In this document: in pieces, positions 1-9,434 of the stretch
Layout of the letters: every line of letters starts with the position of its first letter
Position numbering within the stretch: position 1 is the stretch's first letter
Assembly (NCBI RefSeq): GCF_002104335.1
Contig: NZ_CP020867.1
Span: 1,153,206-1,217,205 of the forward strand
DNA length: 64,000 bases
DNA from: Campylobacter cuniculorum DSM 23162 = LMG 24588
GTDB taxonomy: Bacteria > Campylobacterota > Campylobacteria > Campylobacterales > Campylobacteraceae
Direction: 5' to 3'
The notes under the pieces: generated by a model
Seen by the model: the letters and a program-made list of their open reading frames with translations, nothing else
Databases searched by the model: none
What the model was told of the DNA's origin: nothing
Program-made: the position numbers and the translations under genes

Positions 1-730
1 CAAGTTCGCAACCTAGATCATTTAAAATATTAATTAAGGTATTTTCTTCATAATACCCACAATGCTCATGTCTTATTTCAAAAAATCTTCTACACTCAAT
101 GATATTAAGCATATTTGGAGTTTCAATATAAATCATACCTTCAATTTCTAGCAGTTTTACCACATCTTCTAAAAATTTTCTTGGCTCACAAATATGCTCA
201 ATCAAATGCCTAAAAATAATAAAATTGATTTTATGCTTGAGCTGTTTTACAACTTTTTCATAGCTAAAAAAATCCCTTACATGCGAAACATTTTTACAAT
301 CTTTAAGCAATAAACTCGGCGTCAAAGAAGGGTCGATACTATAACAAAATGGGGAAAATTTCGCTAACTCAAATAAAATATCACAACCACCGGGTGCAAT
401 TTCTAGGTAAATAGTATCTTTTGAAGAATGCTGCTTGAATTTTTCTACTAGAAATTTCACATTTGCATTCATTGTCTTAGAAATGGCTTTTGGAGTGATA
501 TATTCTCCATGAAAATATGCTTCACTCATCTTTTGGTTATCAAAATTAATATTCCAAATATATCCACATTTGGGACATTGCATGAGTTTTATCTCTAATG
601 CACCTTTTCCAATCCCCCCCCCCATTTTCGGTTCTCTTGAAAGTTCTCCTACAGAAACCAAAGCCTTTTTAGCTTCAAAAATTGAAATTGCTTTGACTTG
701 TTCTACACACATGGGACAATTAACATTCAT
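1..730 (-). CDS. SAM-dependent methyltransferase with N-terminal zinc-binding motif (3' end outside window)
   Basis: Reading from the ATG at 730 gives an open frame through the window edge, so the C-terminus is missing. Two CxxC pairs (C5/C8 and C52/C55) look like a zinc ribbon; LEIAPGG resembles SAM motif I, and RHLIEH followed by YIETPN is typical of class I methyltransferases, some of which modify sugars. The start overlaps the stop of the upstream radical SAM gene as ATGA, so the two are probably co-translated. A G10 tract (614-623) encodes Gly37-39 and is in frame, so this copy is ON; slippage would truncate the protein. The substrate cannot be told; a surface-glycan sugar is an inference. 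Confidence 0.75.
   Translation of the reverse strand, partial: MNVNCPMCVEQVKAISIFEAKKALVSVGELSREPKMGGGIGKGALEIKLMQCPKCGYIWNINFDNQKMSEAYFHGEYITPKAISKTMNANVKFLVEKFKQHSSKDTIYLEIAPGGCDILFELAKFSPFCYSIDPSLTPSLLLKDCKNVSHVRDFFSYEKVVKQLKHKINFIIFRHLIEHICEPRKFLEDVVKLLEIEGMIYIETPNMLNIIECRRFFEIRHEHCGYYEENTLINILNDLGCEL
614..623 (-). repeat. G10 homopolymer tract, in-frame (phase ON)
   Basis: Ten consecutive C on the plus strand (G on the coding strand) lie about 107 bases inside the methyltransferase gene. The length is in the range known to slip in Campylobacter. Gain or loss of one base would shift the frame after Gly39. Confidence 0.85.
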
Positions 731-1716
731 TTTATTTCCTTTCTTGCTTGTTCATACCAACAAATACAATCTTTACAGACATCAAATCCACCGCGTCCTT
801 GTGTTAAATGGATTTGTCTTATTTCTTTAAGTTTTTTTGACTCTTGCCAAACTTCAGCAATGCTTTGAACTTGTAAATTTCCAAGAGTAACATTTCTACA
901 TTGATCAACACAACATAAAGCGACTTGACCATCGGTCTTAATCACCATAGTATTAAACAACACATAGCAAGGATTTTTACTTGCTGCGGTGAAAATATTT
1001 TCTCTATTGTATTCAAGTTGTGAAAGCCCTTTATCTTTAACCTTATCAGTTATACCTAAATTAAGGTCATCAATCTTCAAGCTATCCCCTCTTTGTTTAT
1101 CCAAAATTTTTTCCCAAAAAGCAATGATTTTATCCATATCTTTTAAATAATATTGATTTTTAATTATGCTAATACGCACAGCTGTTTGAGCGTTTAGTTG
1201 ATTCCTTAACATAATAAATTGTATAACATTGCCTAAAACTTCTTCAAAGGATAAACCCTTTCTGATTTTTTCATACGCAGTTTTATCCAAACCATCTATG
1301 GAAAAATTAATCCACGCTAATTTCGCAGAAAAAATTTCTCTCGCTATTTTTTCATTCATCAAGGAGCCATTACTTGTAAGACTTACTTTAATCCCCCCCC
1401 CCGTAAGATATTTTACTCTTTGTGGTAAATTTTGGTCTAAAAAAGGTTCATTTCCAACAAATAACGCAACCTTTTGAACAGAATTTTTATTTTCGATGAT
1501 TTCATCTGCTATTTTAAAAAATAACTCATCTTTCATATAAGGTTGTGTGATATTTTTTCTCCATTCATCAATACCACACATAACACATCGTGCTGTGCAA
1601 TTGTTTATAGTTTCAAGATTGATAAATCTAGGAAATTTTTCACAATCTTGCAAGGTTTTACATTTACCGCCTTCTAAAACCTTTTGAGTAACATAAGAAA
1701 GATTTTCTTCAAACAT
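727..1716 (-). CDS. Radical SAM protein with SPASM-type C-terminus
   Basis: 329 residues. The CxxxCxxC cluster (C40, C44, C47) binds the SAM-cleaving 4Fe-4S centre; FVGNEPFLD at about 87-95 corresponds to the GGEP motif, and cysteines in the last 80 residues (ALCCVDQC, CKDCICW) fit a SPASM domain holding extra iron-sulphur clusters. AAGGAG precedes the ATG. A G10 tract at 1393-1402 encodes Gly106-108 in a conserved glycine loop before SLTSNG and is in frame (ON). The gene is coupled to the methyltransferase by an ATGA overlap, suggesting one pathway, perhaps sugar or peptide modification. Substrate unknown. Confidence 0.85.
   Translation of the reverse strand: MFEENLSYVTQKVLEGGKCKTLQDCEKFPRFINLETINNCTARCVMCGIDEWRKNITQPYMKDELFFKIADEIIENKNSVQKVALFVGNEPFLDQNLPQRVKYLTGGGIKVSLTSNGSLMNEKIAREIFSAKLAWINFSIDGLDKTAYEKIRKGLSFEEVLGNVIQFIMLRNQLNAQTAVRISIIKNQYYLKDMDKIIAFWEKILDKQRGDSLKIDDLNLGITDKVKDKGLSQLEYNRENIFTAASKNPCYVLFNTMVIKTDGQVALCCVDQCRNVTLGNLQVQSIAEVWQESKKLKEIRQIHLTQGRGGFDVCKDCICWYEQARKEIK
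1393..1402 (-). repeat. G10 homopolymer tract, in-frame (phase ON)
   Basis: Ten consecutive C on the plus strand inside the radical SAM gene. The frame is open across the tract. A one-base change would truncate the protein near residue 110 and probably lower expression of the coupled methyltransferase. Confidence 0.85.
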
Positions 1717-1752
1717 AAATAACTCCTTGATAAATTTAAATTCAAAGTTAGG

Positions 1753-1758
1753 ATTGTA
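1753..1758 (-). promoter_or_regulatory. Possible -10 box of the radical SAM gene
   Basis: The minus strand reads TACAAT here, about 37 bases before the ATG at 1716, followed by an AAGGAG ribosome site. Only a -10-like match is visible, as is usual for Campylobacter sigma-70 promoters. Confidence 0.4.
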
Positions 1759-2028
1759 GTTTATCTAATAAAAACTTTAAGAAACCTCAAACCAAGAGAG
1801 CAAAAGAAATTCAAACATTTCATTGATATAAAAATTTTAGATTTTATAAAAATTAATTTTATTTTATCCTCAATGCACTTTCGCAAAACACCGCTTCTTT
1901 ACTTTGTGATACAATAAACACCTATAAGGACAAAGATGATGAGCTGACTGCTTGTCTTTACACAAATATAATTTTAATATTTTTGATTCAACCCCCTTCA
2001 TTTTTATAAAACTTTAAGCATTTTAAAG

Positions 2029-2034
2029 TATAAT
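2029..2034 (+). promoter_or_regulatory. Probable promoter of the 23S-5S operon (-10 box)
   Basis: A perfect TATAAT is preceded by T-rich DNA, the usual Campylobacter sigma-70 pattern. It lies about 290 bases before the 23S gene and ahead of the boxA-like element, so the split operon appears to have its own promoter. Confidence 0.6.
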
Positions 2035-2120
2035 TCTAGCTTTACTTTGCAAATTTTACTTTCGCAATAATACAAAAATATTTTTATTTTTTACATTTAA
2101 GTTAAGTGGAATTTCAAAGC

Positions 2121-2131
2121 TGTTCTTTGAA
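2121..2131 (+). promoter_or_regulatory. boxA-like antitermination element
   Basis: TGTTCTTTGAA resembles the boxA element (TGCTCTTTAA in E. coli) found in rRNA leaders, where Nus factors bind. Its position between promoter and 23S gene fits that role. Confidence 0.4.
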
Positions 2132-2279
2132 TTATTATTGTTAAAAACACAAGCAAGTTATAAACAATTTTACTGAACTTGTTAAAGCATTGTTGTTTTA
2201 AATTTCTTTAAATATTTTAAAGCTTAAGTTTCAAGTTTGAACTTGAATGCTTTCCGTCTTGAATTAAAATGGCAATGAT

Positions 2280-2303
2280 AAAACTTTAGCAAGGAAGTGA
2301 TGC
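2280..2303 (+). other. Left arm of the pre-23S processing stem
   Basis: These 24 bases are nearly complementary to 6265-6288 beyond the 23S 3' end (AGCAAGGAAGTGATGC against GCATCACTTCCTTGTT). The pair would form the long stem that RNase III cuts to release pre-23S rRNA. Confidence 0.7.
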
Positions 2304-2787
2304 GTTTTAGAATGAAAAAAGGTAAGCTATGAAGAGCAAATGGTGGATGCCTTGACTGGTAAAGGCGATGAAGGACGTACTAGACTGCGATAAGCTACGG
2401 GGAGCTGTCAAGAAGCTTTGAGCCGTAGATGTCCGAATGGGGCAACCCAAGATATAGAGATATATCTTACCATAATGGAGCGAACGAGGGGAATTGAAAC
2501 ATCTTAGTACCCTTAGGAAAAGAAATCAATAGAGATTGCGTCAGTAGTGGCGAGCGAAAGCGTAACAGGGCAAACCTAGTGCTTGCACTAGGGGTTGTAG
2601 GACTGCAATGTGGAAGGAATGAGTTTAGCAGAACACTCTGGAAAGTGTAGCCATAGAGGGTGATAGTCCCGTATGCGAAAAACAATTTCTACCTAGCAGT
2701 ATCCTGAGTAGGGCGGGACACGTGAAATCCTGCCTGAAGCTGGGGAGACCACTCTCCAACCCTAAATACTCCTACCAGATCGATAGC

Positions 2788-2821
<34 letters not shown>

Positions 2822-2880
2822 GCGGTGAGCGGAGTGAAATAGAACCTGAAACCATTTGCTTACAATCATTCAGAGCCCTA

Positions 2881-3156
2881 TTGTGAGTCCCTTTGAGGAA
2901 TTTAATGAACATAGATTCTAAAAAACTCTTTGTTAAAATGAGTGTATAAAATACAATGGATATAAATCAATATTTGATTTAGAGTTTGAAAGAGTTTAAA
3001 TCATCAATTCATATTTTATATTTTTACAGAGCAACACATAGAAATGATAAAGAGAAATGATAAAACTAATCCTTGTTTTATAGAATTTGTGTATCACAAT
3101 ACAAGAGATTTTTACAGCTTCTTGCTATAAAAATAATTCTTCAAAGGGATTCACAA
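2881..3156 (+). other. Intervening sequence in 23S helix 25
   Basis: The segment replaces the helix 25 tip between conserved 23S sequence ending CAGAGCCCTA and resuming GGGTGATGGACTGCC. Its ends form an inverted repeat (left 2881-2904, right about 3131-3156), with TTGTGAGTCCCTTTGAGG facing CTTCAAAGGGATTCACAA. Such stems are excised by RNase III without religation. No gene is seen inside. Confidence 0.9.
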
Positions 3157-3654
3157 GGGTGATGGACTGCCTTTTGCATAATGAGCCTGCGAGTTGTGGT
3201 GTCTGGCAAGGTTAAGCAAACGCGAAGCCGTAGCGAAAGCGAGTCTGAATAGGGCAAAAAGTCAGATGCTGCAGACCCGAAACGAAGTGATCTATCCATG
3301 AGCAGCTTGAAGCTAGTGTAAGAGCTAGTGGAGGAGCGAACCCATAGGCGTTGAAAAGCCCCGGGATGACTTGTGGATAGGGGTGAAAGGCCAATCAAAC
3401 TTCGTGATAGCTGGTTCTCTCCGAAATATATTGAGGTATAGCGTTGTGAAGTAGCTTAGGGGGGTAGAGCACTGAATGGGCTAGGGCATACACCAATGTA
3501 CCAAACCCTATCAAACTCCGAATACCCTAAGTGGTATCACAGCAGTCAGACGGCGAGTGATAAAATCCGTCGTCAAGAGGGAAACAACCCAGACTATCAG
3601 CTAAGGTCCCCAAATCTTACTTCAGTGGAAAACGATGTGAAGTTACTCAAACAA

Positions 3655-3712
<58 letters not shown>

Positions 3713-3767
3713 TAGTGATTTTGTGCGGAAAATATAACGGGGCTAAAGTAAGTACCGAAGCTATAGA

Positions 3768-4509
3768 CTTGCATACAACTTAGACTGATTGATAAGCTTT
3801 TTATGGATAAGTTTTTTCAGTTCTTTAGATTAAGTTTCTTTATAAAACTTTTTATAAAACTTTTTATCAATTCTTTATTATAAAGTTTTTGAGATTTTTT
3901 ATAAACTTAGAATAAAGGTTTTAAAATTCTAAGAACTTTTATGTTAAATTGACTTGTTTTAATGCTTGATTTGATTAAGGGCTTTAATCATTGAATCTTA
4001 AAAAAGATTATGAGAATGATTAAACACATACAAACACTCAAATCAAAAAAGATTAAGATACAATTTAAATGAAAATTATAGAAAGAATTATAAAGATTAT
4101 AAAGAAAAACTTTTAAAACAGAAGTTTAACATCAATCCCAAAGTAAATTCTTTTTTAAGAGGATGAATTAAACTTTAAGATAAAAACAAATAATAGAGAT
4201 AAAATGAAAGAGCTTATAAACCAAAGAAGCTTATAAAAAGAAAAACTGAAATTTTAAGTCAAATAATAAAATAAAACAATAAAAAAGATTTAAAATAAAA
4301 AAGATTTAAAATTTGAAAAGTTTTAAAAAATCAAAAAAAGTTTTAGAAAATTTTTAGAAAGCTTGAAATAAAAATTCAAAGCTCAAATGCTTGATAAAGA
4401 ATTCAATTTCAAAGGTTTTCATCAGCTTTAATCATCAAAGCAAAAATTGATTGTTTAAAAAAGCTTTTATGACAAAGAATTAAATCAAGCAGTTTAAGTT
4501 GTGTGCAAG
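3768..4509 (+). other. Very long intervening sequence in 23S helix 45
   Basis: 742 bases lie between CCGAAGCTATAGA and GTGGTAGGAGAGCGTTC, the two sides of helix 45. The terminal arms (3768-3787 and 4490-4509) pair at about 18 of 20 positions. The interior is extremely AT-rich; the left half is T-rich and the right half A/purine-rich, as expected of a giant imperfect hairpin, with a smaller hairpin near 3988-4023. No open frame of note is present. Helix 45 insertions I recall from Campylobacter are usually about 100-250 bases. Confidence 0.88.
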
Positions 4510-5101
4510 TGGTAGGAGAGCGTTCTATTAGCGTTGAAGGTATACCGGTAAGGAGTGCTGGAGCGAATAGAAGTGAGCATGCAGGCATGAGTAGCGATAA
4601 TTAATGTGAGAATCATTAACGCCGAAAACCCAAGGTTTCCTACGCGATGCTCGTCATCGTAGGGTTAGTCGGGTCCTAAGCCAAGTCCGAAAGGGGTAGG
4701 CGATGGCAAATTGGTTAATATTCCAATACCAACATTAGTGTGCGATGGAAGGACGCTTAGAGCTAGGAGGGCTAGCGGATGGAAGTGCTAGTCTAAGGAT
4801 GTGAGTGCTTATACAGGCAAATCCGTATAAGAATACACTGAGGTCTTAAAGGCTCTTCAAAGTCTTCGGATAGCGAGGAGAACCTCTGATGCTGTCGAGC
4901 CAAGAAAAGTTTCTAAGTTTAGCTAATGTTGCCCGTACCATAAACCGACACAGGTGGGTGGGATGAGTATTCTAAGGCGCGTGGAAGAACTCTCTTTAAG
5001 GAACTCTGCAAAATAGCACCGTATCTTCGGTATAAGGTGTGGTTCGCTTCGTATTAGAATTCACTTCGAAAGCGAAGAAACTTACAACAAAGAGTCCCTC
5101 C

Positions 5102-5134
<33 letters not shown>

Positions 5135-5143
5135 CTCGTAAGA

Positions 5144-5174
<31 letters not shown>

Positions 5175-5227
5175 TCGAAGGTTAATTGATGGGGTTAGCA
5201 TCAGCGAAGCTCTTGATCGAAGCCCGA

Positions 5228-5280
<53 letters not shown>

Positions 5281-5804
5281 TTAAATACCGACCTGCATGA
5301 ATGGCGTAACGAGATGGGAGCTGTCTCAAAGAGGGATCCAGTGAAATTGTAGTGGAGGTGAAAATTCCTCCTACCCGCGGCAAGACGGAAAGACCCCGTG
5401 GACCTTTACTATAGCTTGACACTGCTGCTTGGATAAGAATGTGCAGGATAGGTGGGAGGCTTTGAATATATGACGCTAGTTGTATAGGAGCCATTGTTGA
5501 GATACCACTCTTTCTTATTTGGGTAGCTAACCAGCTTGAGTTATCCTCAAGTGGGACAATGTCTGGTGGGTAGTTTGACTGGGGCGGTCGCCTCCCAAAT
5601 AATAACGGAGGCTTACAAAGGTTGGCTCAGAACGGTTGGAAATCGTTCACAGAGTATAAAGGCAAAAGCCAGCTTAACTGCAAGAGACACAACTCGAGCA
5701 GGGACGAAAGTCGGTCTTAGTGATCCGGTGATTCTGTGTGGAAGGGTCATCGCTCAAAGGATAAAAGGTACCCCGGGGATAACAGGCTGATCTCCCCCAA
5801 GAGC

Positions 5805-5860
<56 letters not shown>

Positions 5861-5861
5861 G

Positions 5862-5947
<86 letters not shown>

Positions 5948-6216
5948 TGCCGTGGGCGTAAGAAGATTGAAGAGCTTTGACCCTAGTACGAGAGGACCGG
6001 GTTGAACAAACCACTGGTGTAGCTGTTGTCCTGCCAAGGGCATCGCAGCGTAGCTAAGTTTGGAAAGGATAAACGCTGAAAGCATCTAAGCGTGAAGCCA
6101 ACTCTAAGATGAATCTTCTCTAAGTTCTGTGCAAGACTAGCACTTTGATAGGCTGGGTGTGTAAGAGATGAAAGTCTTTGAGCTGACCAGTACTAATAGA
6201 ACGTTTGGCTTATCTT

Positions 6217-6600
6217 AAACTTTTTGACTTAAGGTCTTGATGATTTTATAAGTTCAATCAGTGAGCATCACTTCCTTGTTAAGGTTTTTATTAATCTTAA
6301 GGAAATGTTTATCAGCTTGTTTGTTTTTAACCTTGTTTTTTATGGGTATAGTTTAAATCTTAGAAGAGAATACTTGAATGTATTTTTATGCTTGATTGAA
6401 GTTAAGAGATGTTTTTAAAAGGATTGATTTTAGGATGAAAATCTTTTGATGAGAAGTCTATTGAGTCTTTGTTTGAGTTTTTAAATTTGGACTTTTAGAA
6501 ATAAAAAGATTTTAACATTCTTTCATTACACTAAGACTTAACATCTTAAATCAGTGTCTAAGGCTTAAAAAGCATCAATCTTCTTTGTATCCATAAATAA
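6217..6600 (+). other. 23S-5S spacer
   Basis: About 384 AT-rich bases. Apart from the processing-stem arm at 6265-6288, no tRNA, open frame or clear hairpin is seen. Confidence 0.6.
6265..6288 (+). other. Right arm of the pre-23S processing stem
   Basis: Complementary to 2280-2303, about 50 bases past the 23S 3' end. It completes the RNase III substrate around the pre-23S rRNA. Confidence 0.7.
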
Positions 6601-6601
6601 C

Positions 6602-6722
6602 AAGGTCCGTGATTATACAGATATGGAAACGCCTTGCCCCATCCCGAACCAAGAAGCTAAGCATATCGTGGGTGATGATACTAAGTCTTACTGACAGGGG
6701 GAAAGTAGCTCATTGCGGGCTT
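6602..6722 (+). rRNA. rrf: 5S ribosomal RNA
   Basis: Contains the conserved core GGAAACGCCTTGCCCCATCC, then CCGAACCAAGAAGCTAAGC and GGGGGAAAGTAGCTCATTGC. The ends (CAAGGTCCG and CGGGCTTTG) form the closing stem. End positions are approximate. It follows the 23S gene in the same transcript. Confidence 0.92.
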
Positions 6723-6724
6723 TG

Positions 6725-7140
6725 TTGATTTTTACTTATTGAATGAATAAAGATTTTAATTTTCTTTGCGGGTGAAAGACTTTATAATTATCAGAATTCG
6801 CTTTAAAAATTAAATTTATTTTGGGTTTTTGTGTGATTAAAATCAAATTAATCATTTTATTCTTTGAAAATTCATTTCTTAAAATCATCTTTAGAGTAAA
6901 AAAGCTTTTTAAAGAAATCGTCAATTATATTTAATTTTTTTAAAACAAAGACTCAATTTTAGAAAGGTATTGCATTAAATCTGTATTAAAGCAGATTGAT
7001 AAAAAAATATATTTCATTCAATCAATTCGTTTTATTGTATCAAAAAGTTTGGATTGTTTAAGGTAAAATATAATTTATTCCATACTAAAATGAAAGTTAA
7101 AGACAGAATTTTGGCTTTTTTGCAAGGCAAATTTGGTTTA
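6725..7140. other. Gene-free stretch between 5S rRNA and LOS glycosyltransferases
   Basis: AT-rich with no gene I can support and no convincing terminator for the rRNA operon. A GTAAAATATAAT sequence near 7062-7073 could be an additional promoter for the downstream genes. Confidence 0.5.
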
Positions 7141-7151
7141 TATAATATAAT
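7141..7151 (+). promoter_or_regulatory. Probable promoter of the glycosyltransferase pair
   Basis: Two overlapping TATAAT boxes (7141-7146 and 7146-7151) lie 20-30 bases before the start codon, followed by AAGGAG at 7163-7168. Confidence 0.5.
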
Positions 7152-7172
7152 TTATCTTTATAAAGGAGTATG

Positions 7173-8316
7173 ATGAAAATTCTTTTAACATCAAATTCTA
7201 TGAGTATAGGGGGGGGGGATTGAACGCGTTGTGTGCAATCTCGCTAATGCTTTTGCAGAGAGAGGGCATGAGATAAGCATCTTTACATTGTATAAAAAGG
7301 GAGCGGATTTGTCGCGATTGCGTTCTAAGGACATTCAAGTCAAACTTTCCACCCGTCGCTTAGGATTTAAGAAGCCTAAAAATAAAGGAGGCAAGATTCT
7401 AAGAGAGTTTTTGCGCCTTTTGATAACACCACTAAATGCCTATTTACTCTATCAATGCAAAAGGGATTTTGAGAAACTCGTTTGCAAAGAAAACCCCGAT
7501 TTTATCATTTGCAACGCCCCCTTTAATACGCTCAATAAAGTTGTTGCAAAACATGCGGAGATAAGATTTATAAAGGTCTTGCACACGAGTTATGAAGATC
7601 ATAGAATTCGCCATCATAATTTCTCAATCTTTCCTCACATTGTTTTGCTTAGCTCCAAAGAACTCAAATCATTCCAAGCAAAATATCCAAAGAGTCATTT
7701 TTCTATCATTCCAAATTTCATTCCCACAATCCCTAAAGAAAGCACAAATCATGCACAAAAGATTGTTTTGAGTGTGGGGAGATTAGTAGAACAAAAAGGA
7801 TTTTCGCGTTTGATTGAAATTTGGGACTTGGTGCAAAAAAATCAAGCCTTTAGAGAGTGGAAATTACACATTGTCGGCGAGGGAGGATTAGAACAAGAGC
7901 TTAGAGAGCAAATTAGTGCAAAAAATCTTAATGATTCTATTATACTAAAACCCTTTACAAAAGAGATTGAAAAGGAATATTTAAGTGCAAGCATTTATGT
8001 GATGACGAGTTTGTATGAGGGTATGCCTATGGTGCTCTTAGAGGCAAGTTCTTTTGCTCTGCCAAGTGTTGCTTTTGATGTAAATACTGGTCCTAGCGAT
8101 ATTATAGAAGATTCAAAAACAGGCTTTTTGATTGAGGATAATGCCCTTGAGAGCTTTGCAAAAAAACTCTGTGTTTTAATGGAGAATCAAAACTTAAGGG
8201 AACAAATGGGCAATGCAGCCAAAAAGCGTATGCAAGAAAAATTTTCTAAAGAGGTGATTATGGAAAAATGGGAGGAATTGTTTGAGAGTTTGAAAATAAA
8301 AGAGAGACAATCATGA
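7173..8316 (+). CDS. GT4-family LOS glycosyltransferase, phase OFF by G10 frameshift
   Basis: The ATG at 7173 (AAGGAG upstream; an in-frame ATG also sits at 7170) starts MKILLTSNSMSIGGG, matching the start of the downstream paralogue. The G10 tract at 7209-7218 shifts the frame into TGA at 7221-7223, leaving about 16 residues. With nine G, the frame runs on as GGGIERVVCNL to the stop at 8316, about 380 residues. The C-terminal half has the GT-B/GT4 pattern: SVGRLVEQKGF, LHIVGEG, then YEGMPMVLLEASS as the EX7E donor site. It overlaps the next gene as ATGA. Probably adds a sugar to the LOS outer core; donor and acceptor unknown. Confidence 0.85.
7209..7218 (+). repeat. G10 tract causing phase OFF
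   Basis: Ten G in the codons for the glycine loop of the first glycosyltransferase. The paralogue has nine G at the same place and is in frame, so G9 is the ON length. Confidence 0.9.
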
Positions 8317-9434
8317 AAATATTATTGACAATAAACACTATGGTGATAGGGGGGGGGACTGAACGCGTTGTTTGCAATCTTGCCAATGCTTTTGCAGAAA
8401 GAGGACATGAGATAAGCATCTTTGCATTGTATAAAAAGGGAGCGAATTTGTCGCGATTGCATTCTAAGGACATTCAAGTTAAACTTTCCACCCGTCGCTT
8501 AGGATTTAAGAAGCCCAAGAATAGATGGGGTAAGATTCTAAGAGAGTTTTTACGCCTTTTGATAACACCACTGAATGTCTATTTGCTCTATCAATGCAGA
8601 AGGGATTTTGAGAATCTCATTTGCAAAGAAAACCCCGATTTTATCATTTGCAATGCAACTTATGATACACTCGATGGAATCATTGCAAAATATATAGAAA
8701 AAGCCATTAAAATAACACATGTAGACTACAAAAACCACATAATATATCATAATTTCTCAATCTTCCCTCACATTGTTTTGCTTAGCTCCAAAGAACTCAA
8801 ATCATTCCAAGCAAAATATCCAAAGAGTCATTTTTCTATCATTCCAAATTTCATTCCCACAATCCCTAAAGAAAGCACAAATCATGCACAAAAGATTGTT
8901 TTGAGTGTGGGGAGATTAGTAGAACAAAAAGGATTTTCACGTTTGATTGAAATTTGGGACTTGGTGCAAAAAAATCAAGCCTTTAGAGAGTGGAAATTAC
9001 ACATTGTCGGCGAGGGAGGATTAGAACAAGAGCTTAGAGAGCAAATTAGTGCAAAGAATCTTAATGATTCTATTATACTAAAACCCTTTACAAAAGAGAT
9101 TGAAAAGGAATATTTAAGTGCAAGCATTTATGTGATGACGAGTTTGTATGAGGGCTTTGGAATGGTTTTGGTTGAGAGTGGAAGTTTTGCTCTACCAAGC
9201 GTTGCCTTTGATGTAAAGACGGGTCCTAGTGATATAATAGAAGATTCAAAAACAGGCTTTTTGATTGAGGATAATGCCCTTGAGAGCTTTGTAAAAAAAC
9301 TCTGTGTTTTAATGGAGAATCAAAACTTAAGGGAACAAATGGGCAATGCAGCCAAAAAGCGTATGCAAGAAAAATTTTCTAAAGAGGTGATTATGGAAAA
9401 ATGGGAGGAATTGTTTGAGAGTTTGAAGGCTTAG
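8313..9434 (+). CDS. GT4-family LOS glycosyltransferase, phase ON (G9)
   Basis: 373 residues, a tandem paralogue of the gene before it. G9 at 8349-8357 encodes the GGG of IGGGTERVVCNL and the frame is open. Most of the protein is near-identical to its neighbour, but about residues 120-146 (TYDTLDGIIAKY onward) and the donor-site segment differ: YEGFGMVLVESGS here against YEGMPMVLLEASS there. The EX7E glutamates are kept. Different sugar donors or acceptors are therefore plausible. Its start overlaps the first gene's stop, so translation may depend partly on the neighbour's phase. Followed by a gene-poor stretch facing htrB. Confidence 0.9.
   Translation: MKILLTINTMVIGGGTERVVCNLANAFAERGHEISIFALYKKGANLSRLHSKDIQVKLSTRRLGFKKPKNRWGKILREFLRLLITPLNVYLLYQCRRDFENLICKENPDFIICNATYDTLDGIIAKYIEKAIKITHVDYKNHIIYHNFSIFPHIVLLSSKELKSFQAKYPKSHFSIIPNFIPTIPKESTNHAQKIVLSVGRLVEQKGFSRLIEIWDLVQKNQAFREWKLHIVGEGGLEQELREQISAKNLNDSIILKPFTKEIEKEYLSASIYVMTSLYEGFGMVLVESGSFALPSVAFDVKTGPSDIIEDSKTGFLIEDNALESFVKKLCVLMENQNLREQMGNAAKKRMQEKFSKEVIMEKWEELFESLKA
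8349..8357 (+). repeat. G9 tract, phase ON
   Basis: Nine G encode the triple glycine near the N-terminus of the second glycosyltransferase. A change of one base would stop translation soon afterwards. Confidence 0.88.

Larger units (their letters stand above)
1717..2320. other. Intergenic leader between radical SAM gene and 23S rRNA
   Basis: About 600 AT-rich bases. It holds the promoter of the minus-strand radical SAM gene, the rRNA promoter (-10 at 2029), a boxA-like element and the left arm of the 23S processing stem. No 16S rRNA or tRNA is seen. Near 1930 an AAGGACA ribosome site is followed by ATG ATG AGC TGA, which may be the cut-off start of a lost gene. Confidence 0.6.

Noticed and set aside
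5387-5392. Macrolide-resistance mutation in 23S rRNA
   Set aside because: The sequence GGAAAG is wild type at the A2058/A2059 equivalents.
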